A stretch of DNA of 64,000 nucleotides, taken from the NCBI RefSeq assembly GCF_001983935.1, contig NZ_CP017641.1, positions 6,994,001-7,058,000 on the forward strand. The letters are read 5' to 3'. Positions 55,418-63,733 of the stretch are shown piece after piece. The notes beneath the pieces were generated by a model. It was not told where the DNA came from. It saw only the letters and a program-made list of their open reading frames with translations, and did no database searches. The position numbers were made by a program, and so were the translations under genes. This DNA is from Fuerstiella marisgermanici. Lineage in GTDB: Bacteria; Planctomycetota; Planctomycetia; Planctomycetales; Planctomycetaceae. Numbering within the stretch: the stretch's first letter is position 1; every line of letters starts with the position of its first letter.

Positions 55418-56691
55418 TGCTGATTATCCCGCTGACTCGGACGGCCATTCGCAGTCTGATGCTGCATAAGCTGCGTTCGTTTCTCACGATGCTCGGCCTC
55501 GTTTTCGGCGTCGCCTCTGTGATCGTGATGCTGGCGATCGCGGAAGGAGCCAGCTTTGAAGCTCAACAGCAAATTGAATCGCTGGGCGTGCGCAACATCA
55601 TTGTTCGCAGCAAGAAGCCGATTGAAGACACGGAATCCGGCAATTCAGGATCCGAATTCGTTTTGGCCTATGGTCTGACGTGGGACGATCTTGATCGCAT
55701 CAACGCGACCATCAAAGTCGCGACTGGCGCGACGCCATTGCGAGAGTTCCGGAAGGAAATTCGACACCTGAACCGCAGCCTGGAAGGCCGAGTCGTCGGC
55801 GCCACGGCCGACTACCTTGAACTCACGTCGTCAAAGCTGCAGAGCGGTCGGTTTCTGCAACCCGTCGATGTGTCCAGTTATCAGAATGTGTGCGTGATCG
55901 GATCGGAACTGGCAGACAAGCTGTTTCCCTATGAAAACCCACTGCAGAAAACCGTCCGCATTGGAGCCAACCACTTCTATCGGATCGTTGGCGTCACAGA
56001 ATACCGATCACCGACCGGCGGAGCGGGCTCAAGCTTAAGTGCCGAAGACTACAACCGCGATGTGTACATTCCTGTGACGACTGATCGTGCTCGCTTCGGG
56101 GAAATGATCGTCTACGAAACGTCGGGCTCGCAGTCGTTCGAACGAATTGAACTCAGCCAGATCACCGTTCAAATCGATGACCGTAAGAATGTGCAGAAGG
56201 CCGCCACCGCGATCGAGGATCTGCTGGCCGCCTTCCACACCAAGCAGGACTTCTCCGTCATTATCCCACTCGAACTGCTTAAACAGGCGGAGCAGACGCA
56301 GCGAATTTTCAGCCTGTTGCTGGGTTCGACCGCCGGCATTTCGTTGCTGGTGGGCGGCATCGGAATTATGAACATCATGCTGGCCACGGTGACGGAACGT
56401 ACTCGCGAAATCGGCATCCGCCGAGCCCTCGGTGCGAAACGAGGTGACATCATATCGCAGTTCCTGATCGAAACGGCATTGCTCTCGCTGGCCGGAGCAA
56501 TGCTGGGGGCGGTTCTTGGACTGGCCGTCCCGTCGGCGGTCAGTTGGATGACCGGTCGAGTCACCATCATCACCCCCTTCGCGCCGCTATTGGCTGTTGG
56601 CGTGGCCTTCCTCGTCGGCACCAGTTTCGGTGTCTATCCCGCTCGCCGAGCTGCCATGCTGCACCCAATCGAAGCCTTGCGGAACGAGTAA
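55405..56691 (+). CDS. MacB-type ABC transporter permease, no NBD
   Basis: 428 residues. A first TM (LRSFLTMLGLVFGVASVIVMLAIA, about 24-46) is followed by the MacB periplasmic core (about 55-285, NIIVRSKKPIEDTESG; GVTEYRS), and three more TMs in the FtsX domain at the C-terminus (LLLGSTAGISLLVGGIGIMN, AMLGAVLGLAVPSAVS, FAPLLAVGVAFLVGTSFG). The conserved TERTREIGIRRALGAKR of the family is intact. There is no ATPase domain. The start overlaps the adaptor stop by 13 bases. The ATP-binding subunit must come from elsewhere, because the next DNA is a repeat element. The substrate of this likely export system is unknown. Confidence 0.88.
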   Translation: MRRLMLIIPLTRTAIRSLMLHKLRSFLTMLGLVFGVASVIVMLAIAEGASFEAQQQIESLGVRNIIVRSKKPIEDTESGNSGSEFVLAYGLTWDDLDRINATIKVATGATPLREFRKEIRHLNRSLEGRVVGATADYLELTSSKLQSGRFLQPVDVSSYQNVCVIGSELADKLFPYENPLQKTVRIGANHFYRIVGVTEYRSPTGGAGSSLSAEDYNRDVYIPVTTDRARFGEMIVYETSGSQSFERIELSQITVQIDDRKNVQKAATAIEDLLAAFHTKQDFSVIIPLELLKQAEQTQRIFSLLLGSTAGISLLVGGIGIMNIMLATVTERTREIGIRRALGAKRGDIISQFLIETALLSLAGAMLGAVLGLAVPSAVSWMTGRVTIITPFAPLLAVGVAFLVGTSFGVYPARRAAMLHPIEALRNE

Positions 56692-56908
56692 TTGGCGGCG
56701 AAGCCAGCGGCTCGTTTAACCCGTAGCCGAAGGCGCAGGCGTCCGCTGATCGCCGTCGGTGGGTGTTCCGCTACCGTGAGTGTTCCCCGCTGCGACACAT
56801 CCGTCCCCAGCAACGGCTGCGCCTTCGGCTACGGGTTAAACGACTCATGTCACTCCGGCTGTAACAAACTCAACATCCTGAGCCGAAAGCCGTTCGCCGC
56901 AAGCGACC
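56692..56908 (+). repeat. Palindromic repeat family, copy B
   Basis: The palindromic core is 56712-56843, with arms opening TCGTTTAACCCGTAGCC and closing GGCTACGGGTTAAACGA. A left shoulder (TTGGCGGCGAAGCCAG) and a long right shoulder with CCTGAGCCGAAAGCCG and ending CCGCAAGCGACC match copy C. The element starts directly at the stop codon of the permease gene and might double as a transcription end. Same orientation as C, opposite to A and D. Confidence 0.92.
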
Positions 56909-57001
56909 CGAAATCATGCCGCCGTGACAACAGTTTCGATTCGCGATTTACTGAGCCAACGTCCATTGCAGGCCACCGCACTTATCACCGTGGGAAATCA
57001 A

Positions 57002-57228
57002 CGCATCTTAGCGGCGAAGCCAGCAGATCGTTTAACCCGTAGCCGAAGGCGCAGGCGTCCGCTGATCGGCGCCCGTGAGTGTTCCGCTACCGTGACTGTT
57101 GCGCCTCTGCTGCGACACAGCCGTCCCCAGCAACGCCTGCGCCTCCGGCTGCGGGTTAAACGACTGGTATGAATCCTGCTGTAATAAACTCGACATCCTG
57201 AGTCGAAAATCCTTCGCCGCAAGCGACC
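57002..57228 (+). repeat. Palindromic repeat family, copy C
   Basis: The palindromic core is 57028-57163. The left shoulder CGCATCTTAGCGGCGAAG is shared with the right shoulder of copy D (inverted); the right shoulder has CCTGAGTCGAAAATCC and ends CCGCAAGCGACC as in copy B. The arms are slightly mismatched in the GC-rich part (GCCGAAGGC against GCCTCCGGC), which suggests a decayed or hybrid copy. Confidence 0.92.
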
Positions 57229-57477
57229 TAAGACCGCCTGGAACTCACCGATTCAACAGCGGCGGAAAGCGGCGATGACTTAATCTGGCGTTGGCCAGCG
57301 GTTGATTAGTTCACAGGGTTTTGAGTTGGTGATCGCCAGGCTTCCAAAGCCGTCCTCCGAATTTCTTGCGTCAACAGCGAGCCAGGCTCGCAGATTCATC
57401 GACACTTCTGCACGGGGGCAGGGTTGATTCACACATGTCGCCTGCGTGTGAAGTTGTGAAATCGCTGGAGAAGTACG

Positions 57478-58710
57478 ATGCGAAGAAGCCGTTTGCTGTC
57501 TGTTTGTGCGGTCGCCTTGCCTGTTCTTGGCCTCTGCTGCACTTCTGTTTTGTTGGCCGCTGACGGTGAGCCACAATTGGGTCGGCCAGCAGATCGCGGA
57601 AGAAACGCGGAGAGGTCAGGAGGTCATGGACCGCAGGTTGTCACGATCGAAGTTGAAATTCTGGTCAGTGGCTCAAACGGCAACGACAGCACTCCGCAGT
57701 TAGCCGACCACTTTCGGTTGACGACGCTTCAAAACAGTCGAGCGATGGCGCAGCTTGGGCGACAGACACCGGTGGTGGTGGGGCAGCAGGTGTTTGGCGG
57801 TCGCGGTACACCGGTGCGAACGCAGACGGAGCAGAAGTCGACCGGAACAGTCGTTCAAGTCGAACCTCAAATCACCGGCGCCGGGATTGTCGTGGAGTTG
57901 ACTATAGAAAAGTCATGGCTGGAATATCCCCAGGCGGAATCGCGTGACGTAGAAGCTCGTCCGCCAATTGATTTACCGACCACCTACTCAGCGCAGCTAA
58001 AGACAACGTTGCTGATTGAGGACGGGAAGGCGGAGACAATTTCTGCGAAGGTCTCAGGCGGAAATGACGCGCGGGAAGCTGTTATTCACGTGAGTGCCTC
58101 TACGCGAAACGGTGGTCGTCGCAGTGCCGATTCATCGGCGAGCCGCCAACCGCCCGGCCGTGATCGTTCGCGTTCTTCCTTTCCTGGCCGTAACCCCGAA
58201 GCTGAAAACCGTGGCCGTGATTCCTTCAGGCCTGGTCCACCCGGCCGATCGCAGGACCGAAGCCGCTTTCCACAGCGACCAAATGCGGACCATGATGACA
58301 GACACGCAGGCAACTTGGGTGATCACAGCGATGTGAAAGACCGGGTGACGATTATCGCGACGCGGATTTTCGAGAAGCTGGACAAGAACAACGATGGCGA
58401 ATTACAGGGGGCGGAGCGAACGTCTATGGGGCCGATGCTTCACGCACTTGGTTTCGACGAAGCAGATGAGGTCACGATTCGGTCGCTGACTGAAAAACTG
58501 CGCAACCGAGCAGGCGCGTCCGGGCCGCCGTCGCGACAGCCAGGGCCTGGCCAACGTGGTCGCGGTCGCACTGACCACGGCAATCGACCGACAGAAGACG
58601 GCCCCGATAGACCGCACGCTGATGAGTCGAACACAGACGATTCGGACTCCGGTGATGAGGACGGTGAAGCTGAGGAGAGCGATACGACGGACGATGCGGA
58701 TTCGCCGTAG
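57478..58710 (+). CDS. Secreted protein with EF-hand and low-complexity tail
   Basis: 410 residues. It has a signal peptide (LLSVCAVALPVLGLCCTSVLLAA). Residues about 50-200 (VVTIEVEILVSGSNGND, QKSTGTVVQVEPQITGAGIVVELTIEKSW) are a beta-rich domain whose TGTVVQVEPQI pattern recalls secretin-type domains. Residues about 205-280 are Arg/Ser/Pro/Asp-rich. D302 starts an EF-hand loop (DKNNDGELQGAE), one of a possible pair with a weak second near residue 330, and the last 60 residues are acidic. Calcium binding is likely. It lies between palindromic repeats C and D and has its own terminator. No family is recognised beyond this. Confidence 0.7.
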   Translation: MRRSRLLSVCAVALPVLGLCCTSVLLAADGEPQLGRPADRGRNAERSGGHGPQVVTIEVEILVSGSNGNDSTPQLADHFRLTTLQNSRAMAQLGRQTPVVVGQQVFGGRGTPVRTQTEQKSTGTVVQVEPQITGAGIVVELTIEKSWLEYPQAESRDVEARPPIDLPTTYSAQLKTTLLIEDGKAETISAKVSGGNDAREAVIHVSASTRNGGRRSADSSASRQPPGRDRSRSSFPGRNPEAENRGRDSFRPGPPGRSQDRSRFPQRPNADHDDRHAGNLGDHSDVKDRVTIIATRIFEKLDKNNDGELQGAERTSMGPMLHALGFDEADEVTIRSLTEKLRNRAGASGPPSRQPGPGQRGRGRTDHGNRPTEDGPDRPHADESNTDDSDSGDEDGEAEESDTTDDADSP

Positions 58711-58727
58711 AACGGCCCGACAGTAGG

Positions 58728-58751
58728 TCCTGCTTGCCGAGCAGGATTTTT
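58728..58751 (+). terminator. Rho-independent terminator after EF-hand protein
   Basis: The stem TCCTGCT/AGCAGGA (seven pairs) around a five-base loop (TGCCG) is followed by five T (58747-58751). It lies 17 bases after the stop of the EF-hand protein and abuts the shoulder of repeat copy D, so it may be part of that element. Confidence 0.8.
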
Positions 58752-58937
58752 GGCTCAGAATGTCGAATAAATTACAGCCGGATTGATACGAGTCGTTTAA
58801 CCCGTAGCCGGAGGCGCAGGCGTTGCTGATCGGCATCCGTGAGTGTTCCGCTTCCGCTGCGATACAGCCGTCCCCAGCAACGCCTGCGCCTCCGGCTACG
58901 GGTTAAACGATCCACTGGCTTCGCCGCCAAAGATGCG
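58728..58937 (-). repeat. Palindromic repeat family, copy D
   Basis: The core is 58793-58910, and its arms form a perfect inverted repeat of 35 bases around a 48-base loop, the best copy in the window. The shoulders are those of B and C inverted: the left contains ATTACAGCCGGATTGATACG, the right ends CGCCAAAGATGCG. In the arms the stem pair that is A-T in copies A and B (GCCGAAGGC with GCCTTCGGC) is G-C here (GCCGGAGGC with GCCTCCGGC), a compensatory change. Confidence 0.93.
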
Positions 58938-59050
58938 GAGCCAGGTTGACGAAGCTGACGTGCGACCCAACATTCGGGTGCTTTCCTGAACCTTCCTGGC
59001 AACACTTGGGCTGCTGACGCTGGCAAGCTTTTGCCGTCGAAGACAGTTAG

Positions 59051-61099
59051 CCCAACTTCCCCAGCAGCGGCACAAAATGTGGTTGCAGAGAATTTATTCG
59101 GCGTGTTTTTGTTATCGAAGTTTCAAAAGTCCAGCGTTTGAAATCTGAAACACGATGTAGTGACGACCTCTGATCTGGCCGGTCAGAGATCGATCGGTAG
59201 CATTTGCGATCATGTTCATTCGCCAATGCCATCGAATCAAAAACGGTCGTCGCCACGCCTACTGGGCGCTGGTCGAATCGTATCGCTCGGCCAGTGGGCC
59301 GCGGCAGCGGGTGGTCGCGTGGCTGGGGAAGCTTGACGAAGCCGGTCGACTGGGCGTCCATCAGGCGGCGGAAGTTTTGGCCGGTAGCGATGAGGTTGCA
59401 CCCGGTGTCACCGCTGATCAGTCACAACCGCTCAGTCGACAGATGCGATTCGAGTTCGATGATGATGCGTCTGCCGTGACTCCGCGATGGGTCGAAGTCA
59501 ACGCCGCCGGAGTTCGTGTGGAAAACCTGCGACAGTTCGGCGGGCCGTGGATGGCTCTGCACCTGATTCGCACGCTGCAACTGGATACGTTCCTGAGCAA
59601 CGCGATCCCTGAAGGTCGTGAACTGGTCGGCTGGGATGTGAGTTCGCTGATTCTGATCATTGCGCGGCTGCTCGAACCTGCCAGCGAACTCTTCACCGCC
59701 GAACAATGGTATCCGAAAACGGCACTGCGGGATCTGCTCGGCGTGAGCGAAGAACGTGTGAACGATAATCGGCTGTACCGCACACTCGATCAGCTGCTGC
59801 CGCACAAGGACGCATTGGAAACGCATCTGAAGAATCGCCTTGGCCATCTGTTCGATCTCGAATACGACCTGCTGATGTATGACGTCACCAGCACTTACTT
59901 CGAAGGTCAGGCCGAACGCAATCCGCTGGCTCAGCGTGGCTATTCGCGCGATAACCGCAGCGACTGCAAGCAGGTCTGCATCGGGCTGGTGGTGTCTCGA
60001 TGCGGAATGCCGCTGGGATACAAGGTGTTTGCCGGCAATACGGCCGACGTTACTACCGTGGAACACATCGTCGAAACGATGGAAGCACGCTACGGGAAAA
60101 GCGATCGCATCTGGGTCATGGATCGCGGCATGGTGTCGGAAGACAACATCGAATTCCTGCGCGAAGGCGGTCGACGCTACATCGTCGGCACTCCCAAATC
60201 GATGCTGAAGAAGTTTGAACACGAGCTGCTGAAGGAAGACTGGACCAGCATTCGCGATGGCCTGGAAGTCAAGGTCGTGCCGTGGCCCGGCAGCGACGAT
60301 CCGGATGAATCGGAAGACTGCAACACATCGCCGGAGACATTCATCCTGTGTCGCAGTCGCGATCGATCAAAGAAGGAAGAAGCGATCACACAGCGCTTCG
60401 AAAAGAAGATCGAAGAGTCGCTCATCCGCATGACGGCGCGGTGCGATAAACAGAAACGCGACCCGATGAAGGTCGAACGTGAGATCGGCCGGCTGCTCGG
60501 AAAGAACACTCGAGCGGCAAAGCTCTTCGACGTGAAAGTCACGAAGACAGATGACGGGGCCGCACGCATCGAATGGTCAAAGATCGAAGCTACGCGTGAC
60601 TGGGCGACTCTGAGTTCCGGATGCTATCTGCTGCGAACGAATGTCAGCGACTGGTCCGACGAAGAACTTTGGAAGGCGTACATCCAACTGACCGAAGCGG
60701 AAGCCGCGTTCCGAATCCACAAAAGCGATCTTTCGATCCGCCCGATCTGGCATCAGAAGGAGGACCGTGTTCTGGCACACATCTTCGTGTGTTTTCTGGC
60801 GTATGTGTTGTGGAAGACGCTCGGCCAGCTGTGCAGCAAAGCAGGGCTGGGCGACGAACCGCGCCGTGTGCTTGCGGAGCTGTCGGAGATCCGTTCGATG
60901 GACGTCGTCCTGCCCACTCGCACCGGCCCGGAGATCCGCACCCGCTGCGTGTCAAAGCCCTCCGACCATCAACAGATTCTTCTGGAAAAGCTGAGCCTCA
61001 AACTGCCGTCGAAAATATTCCAAAAGCAAATGTAGTGGAAACTTTTGACCGCTCACCGCACAAAACACTGCCTTCGTGACTCCAGTTGGGGAAGTTGGG
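59051..61099 (+). mobile_element. Complete IS1634-family (IS4 superfamily) insertion sequence
   Basis: About 2049 bases. The 13-base terminal inverted repeats are perfect: CCCAACTTCCCCA at 59051-59063 and TGGGGAAGTTGGG at 61087-61099. Both ends are flanked by the same four bases TTAG (59047-59050 and 61100-61103), probably the target-site duplication; with only four bases this could be chance. It contains one intact transposase gene (59212-61035). It lies just downstream of repeat copy D and interrupts no recognisable gene. Intact ends suggest a recent insertion. Confidence 0.85.
59212..61035 (+). CDS. IS1634-family DDE transposase
   Basis: 607 residues, the length usual in this family (about 550-620). 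DVTSTYFEG (from D224) and [11 protein letters not shown] (D304) carry the two catalytic Asp residues, and the Glu of [18 protein letters not shown] (near E494) the third; [18 protein letters not shown] is also a hallmark of IS1634-type enzymes. The N-terminal domain ([19 protein letters not shown]) is the presumed DNA-binding part. It is uninterrupted, so the element may be active. It moves the IS by cutting and joining at the terminal repeats. Confidence 0.93.
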   Translation: MFIRQCHRIKNGRRHAYWALVESYRSASGPRQRVVAWLGKLDEAGRLGVHQAAEVLAGSDEVAPGVTADQSQPLSRQMRFEFDDDASAVTPRWVEVNAAGVRVENLRQFGGPWMALHLIRTLQLDTFLSNAIPEGRELVGWDVSSLILIIARLLEPASELFTAEQWYPKTALRDLLGVSEERVNDNRLYRTLDQLLPHKDALETHLKNRLGHLFDLEYDLLMYDVTSTYFEGQAERNPLAQRGYSRDNRSDCKQVCIGLVVSRCGMPLGYKVFAGNTADVTTVEHIVETMEARYGKSDRIWVMDRGMVSEDNIEFLREGGRRYIVGTPKSMLKKFEHELLKEDWTSIRDGLEVKVVPWPGSDDPDESEDCNTSPETFILCRSRDRSKKEEAITQRFEKKIEESLIRMTARCDKQKRDPMKVEREIGRLLGKNTRAAKLFDVKVTKTDDGAARIEWSKIEATRDWATLSSGCYLLRTNVSDWSDEELWKAYIQLTEAEAAFRIHKSDLSIRPIWHQKEDRVLAHIFVCFLAYVLWKTLGQLCSKAGLGDEPRRVLAELSEIRSMDVVLPTRTGPEIRTRCVSKPSDHQQILLEKLSLKLPSKIFQKQM

Positions 61100-61582
61100 T
61101 TAGCCGCGTAGAGTCCGCACAGTGGGCACCACAAAAGCTGTGCGTGGACCTCGCCGCGACTTCACGCAGGCAGCTTTCCATTTCTGAGCCCCGAGATTCT
61201 CTGCGAAACAGCGATATTGGGCTCGGGCGCATTTCCCTAAATGTAAGACAGGAAACCTGTTATGTCTGTTTCGCGTATTTCCGGCCAGAAAATTCAATTC
61301 CATTAATTACAATGGCGTAGAACAAGGCAAAATCGAGTGTTGCCCGTGAATTTGAGATCGTGACACAACTGGCGAGCAGTCATCGGCCGAGGGAAACTTA
61401 AAAAATGCCCCAATATTGCCCTCCCTGCATGGTGCGTGCGGCCAGCAGAAACGAGCCAGGCGATGATTTGGGGGTGTCAGATCAATGAGTTTCCCTTACT
61501 CCAGGCAGTGAGTCCATCACAAATGGAGCACATCGAAATATCGGCGACTTGCCGGCCCTGATTTCCAGAGACAATCGTAATT
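61100..61582. other. Intergenic region, 483 bases
   Basis: Between the IS element and the ABC gene. Nothing certain: no gene, repeat copy or clear terminator. Frames on both strands are short with atypical residue content. It should contain the promoter of the ABC/HlyD pair, with no RBS evident before the ATG at 61583. Confidence 0.5.
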
Positions 61583-63733
61583 ATGATTAACCGAATTCCT
61601 GACAGCGTGGCCGCGGGATCGTGGATCCTTGAGCAACTGACGCTGCAGCTGCCAGACGTGGAAATGGCCGCCGGACGGAGGGCATGGCACGAGGCACAAT
61701 CGGCATGGCCGGGCAACGAACAGCGTCTGTGGTGGAAATGGCTTGCTGAGGCAGCGTCCAGCATCGGAATCCAGACGAAGACGATCGATTGTTCCGTTGC
61801 CGAAGCCGTCGCTTTGGTCCGCAATGGTGCTCGAATTGTCACCTGCCAGCAAACGGCCGATGGCAATGGTGAGTGGCTGAGCGCGCGGCTGATCAGTTCA
61901 CACCGCGTCGAATTACAAAGAACCGACAACGTCGGCAGTACCCGGATAATTCGCCTAAGCCGCGTTCGCAAGGCGCTGCGACAATTCGAGCAGGACGGTC
62001 GAGTTCGCTGTGTTGTGATCCGTGGCGACCTGTCTTCAGACGTGCAGCAGACGCGTAAGCTGGAACCGTTCGCGCGGTTGCAGGCTTTGTTGAAGCCCGA
62101 ATGGTCAGACATCTGGATTGTGATGACCTTCGCGTTTGTTGTCGGTTTGTTGACACTGGCAACTCCGATCGCTGTTGAGGCGCTGGTTAACACGGTGGCC
62201 TTTGGGCGATTTGTGCAGCCAATTTTTGTGCTCGCCCTGATCTTGCTGACGTTCCTGTCGTTTGCGGCGGCTATGCGAGCTCTACAGACTTACGTGGTGG
62301 AACTCATACAGCGACGGCTGTTCGCGCGGGTGGCCGGTGACCTGGCGTTTCGGCTTCCGCGAGCTCAACAGGAAGCAACCGACGGGATCTATCTACCGGA
62401 ACTTACCAATCGCTTTTTCGACATTGTGACCGTTCAAAAGGTGGCCGCGTCGTTACTGTTGGATGGCATCGGCCTGATCCTGAGTGCGATTATCGGGATG
62501 GCTGTCCTGGCGTTTTATCATCCGTGGCTGTTGGGCTTCGATGTCGTGATGATGGCACTGATTGCCTTTATCATTTTTGTGCTGGGACGAGGGGCGGTAG
62601 CTAGCGCGATCAAGGAATCCAAGAACAAGTACAACATGGCATCGTGGCTGGAAGATATCGCCCGCTGCCCAACGACCTTTCGCACAGCCGGCGGCACTGA
62701 TCTGGCTCTGGAACGTACCGACCGCATGGTGCACGAATATCTGGAAGCCAGACAAAAGCACTTCCGAATTCTGATGCGGCAGATTCTGTTTGCACTGGGA
62801 CTGCAGGCTGTCGCGAGTACAGCGCTGCTGGGCATTGGCGGCTGGTTGGTGATCGATGGCCAGTTGACTCTTGGACAGCTGGTCGCTGCGGAGCTGATTG
62901 TGACAGTGATTGTGCGAGCCTTCGCTAAGATCGGCAAGCACATGGAAAGTTTCTACGACCTGCTGGCTTCTGTGGACAAACTGGGGTCGCTGTTTGATTT
63001 GCCGACCGAGAAGCACGACGGGATCCTGGAAATGCGTGCGTCAGGGCCGGCAATGCTGAATGTCGACGCAGTGGAACTCAAACGCGCTGCCGACCGAAAG
63101 CACCTGCACGCCGCCATTTCCTTCAACGCACCGCCTGGAACTTCTGTGGCATTGCTCGGCACCAGCGGCAGCGGCAAGAGCACGATGATGGATCTGATTT
63201 ATGGCTTGCGAGCACCGACGGCAGGTCATGTCACGATTGACGGTTACGACCCACTGGATCTTCGGTCCGATGTCCTGCGTGGCAACGTTTCTCTTGTGAG
63301 ACGAGCTGAGATCTTTCACGGGAGTCTGGAAGAAAACGTTCATCTGCACCGAGCCACAGTGACGTCCGCCGATGTCCGCGCGGCTTTGGAACAGGTCGGG
63401 CTATACGAGCAGGTGTTGACGTTCCCGGACGGCTTCGACACCAAACTAAACGGCGACGGTGTGCCTTTGTCGGGGACTCAGGTGGACATGCTGTGTCTGG
63501 CTCGAGCCATCGCTGGTAAGCCGCGTTTGCTATTGGTGGACGGTTTACTGGATTCGCTGTCTGACGATGAACTGGAAGCCGCCGTTCGTAGTCTATCGCA
63601 TCCTGATCACCCGTGGACGCTGGTGATTGGCACCGGGCGCAGGTCAATTTCTGATCGGTGTGATCAAGTCATTGACCTACGCTCCAATGAACGCACTGGG
63701 CAGCAGCTGGAAACTGAAGGGATGTCCTCATGA
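61583..63733 (+). CDS. ABC transporter fused TMD-NBD with degenerate NBD
   Basis: 716 residues. Residues 1-165 form an N-terminal cytoplasmic part that may be a degenerate C39-peptidase-like domain. TMs cover about 176-440 (IVMTFAFVVGLLTLATPI; FVLALILLTFLSFAAAM; LIFALGL-like). The NBD (about 500-716) has Walker A GTSGSGKST (about 525-533). The signature is LSGTQ instead of LSGGQ (about 628), the Q-loop reads SLVRRAEIF (no Gln), Walker B is LLLVDGLLD (Asp present, catalytic Glu replaced by Gly) and the H-loop TLVIGTGRRS lacks the His. The type I-secretion topology matches HlyB-like exporters. The next gene overlaps by four bases and encodes an HlyD-like adaptor. The role is likely secretion or as a non-catalytic partner. 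Confidence 0.85.
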   Translation: MINRIPDSVAAGSWILEQLTLQLPDVEMAAGRRAWHEAQSAWPGNEQRLWWKWLAEAASSIGIQTKTIDCSVAEAVALVRNGARIVTCQQTADGNGEWLSARLISSHRVELQRTDNVGSTRIIRLSRVRKALRQFEQDGRVRCVVIRGDLSSDVQQTRKLEPFARLQALLKPEWSDIWIVMTFAFVVGLLTLATPIAVEALVNTVAFGRFVQPIFVLALILLTFLSFAAAMRALQTYVVELIQRRLFARVAGDLAFRLPRAQQEATDGIYLPELTNRFFDIVTVQKVAASLLLDGIGLILSAIIGMAVLAFYHPWLLGFDVVMMALIAFIIFVLGRGAVASAIKESKNKYNMASWLEDIARCPTTFRTAGGTDLALERTDRMVHEYLEARQKHFRILMRQILFALGLQAVASTALLGIGGWLVIDGQLTLGQLVAAELIVTVIVRAFAKIGKHMESFYDLLASVDKLGSLFDLPTEKHDGILEMRASGPAMLNVDAVELKRAADRKHLHAAISFNAPPGTSVALLGTSGSGKSTMMDLIYGLRAPTAGHVTIDGYDPLDLRSDVLRGNVSLVRRAEIFHGSLEENVHLHRATVTSADVRAALEQVGLYEQVLTFPDGFDTKLNGDGVPLSGTQVDMLCLARAIAGKPRLLLVDGLLDSLSDDELEAAVRSLSHPDHPWTLVIGTGRRSISDRCDQVIDLRSNERTGQQLETEGMSS

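Larger units (their letters stand above)
56692..57477. other. Intergenic repeat region, 786 bases
   Basis: Two direct copies (B and C) of the palindromic repeat family fill most of it; about 90 bases of spacer lie between them (56909-57001). The remaining 250 bases (57229-57477) precede the EF-hand protein gene, whose ATG at 57478 has GGAG seven bases upstream. Short frames encoding Arg-rich peptides arise from the repeat arms and are not genes. Confidence 0.6.
58711..59050. other. Intergenic repeat region, 340 bases
   Basis: This gap between the EF-hand protein and the IS element contains a terminator (58728-58751) and palindromic repeat copy D (58728-58937). The last 110 bases before the IS show nothing further that I can identify. 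The left flank of the IS ends in TTAG at 59047-59050. Confidence 0.6.

Noticed and set aside
56692-57042. Open frame of 116 codons within palindromic repeat copy B
   Set aside because: It derives from the repeat arms (LTRSRRRRR), which are conserved as DNA, not protein; the frame is different in other copies.
59212-61035. Considered the transposase as part of a larger transposon with cargo
   Set aside because: The terminal repeats immediately flank the single gene; no cargo genes lie between them.
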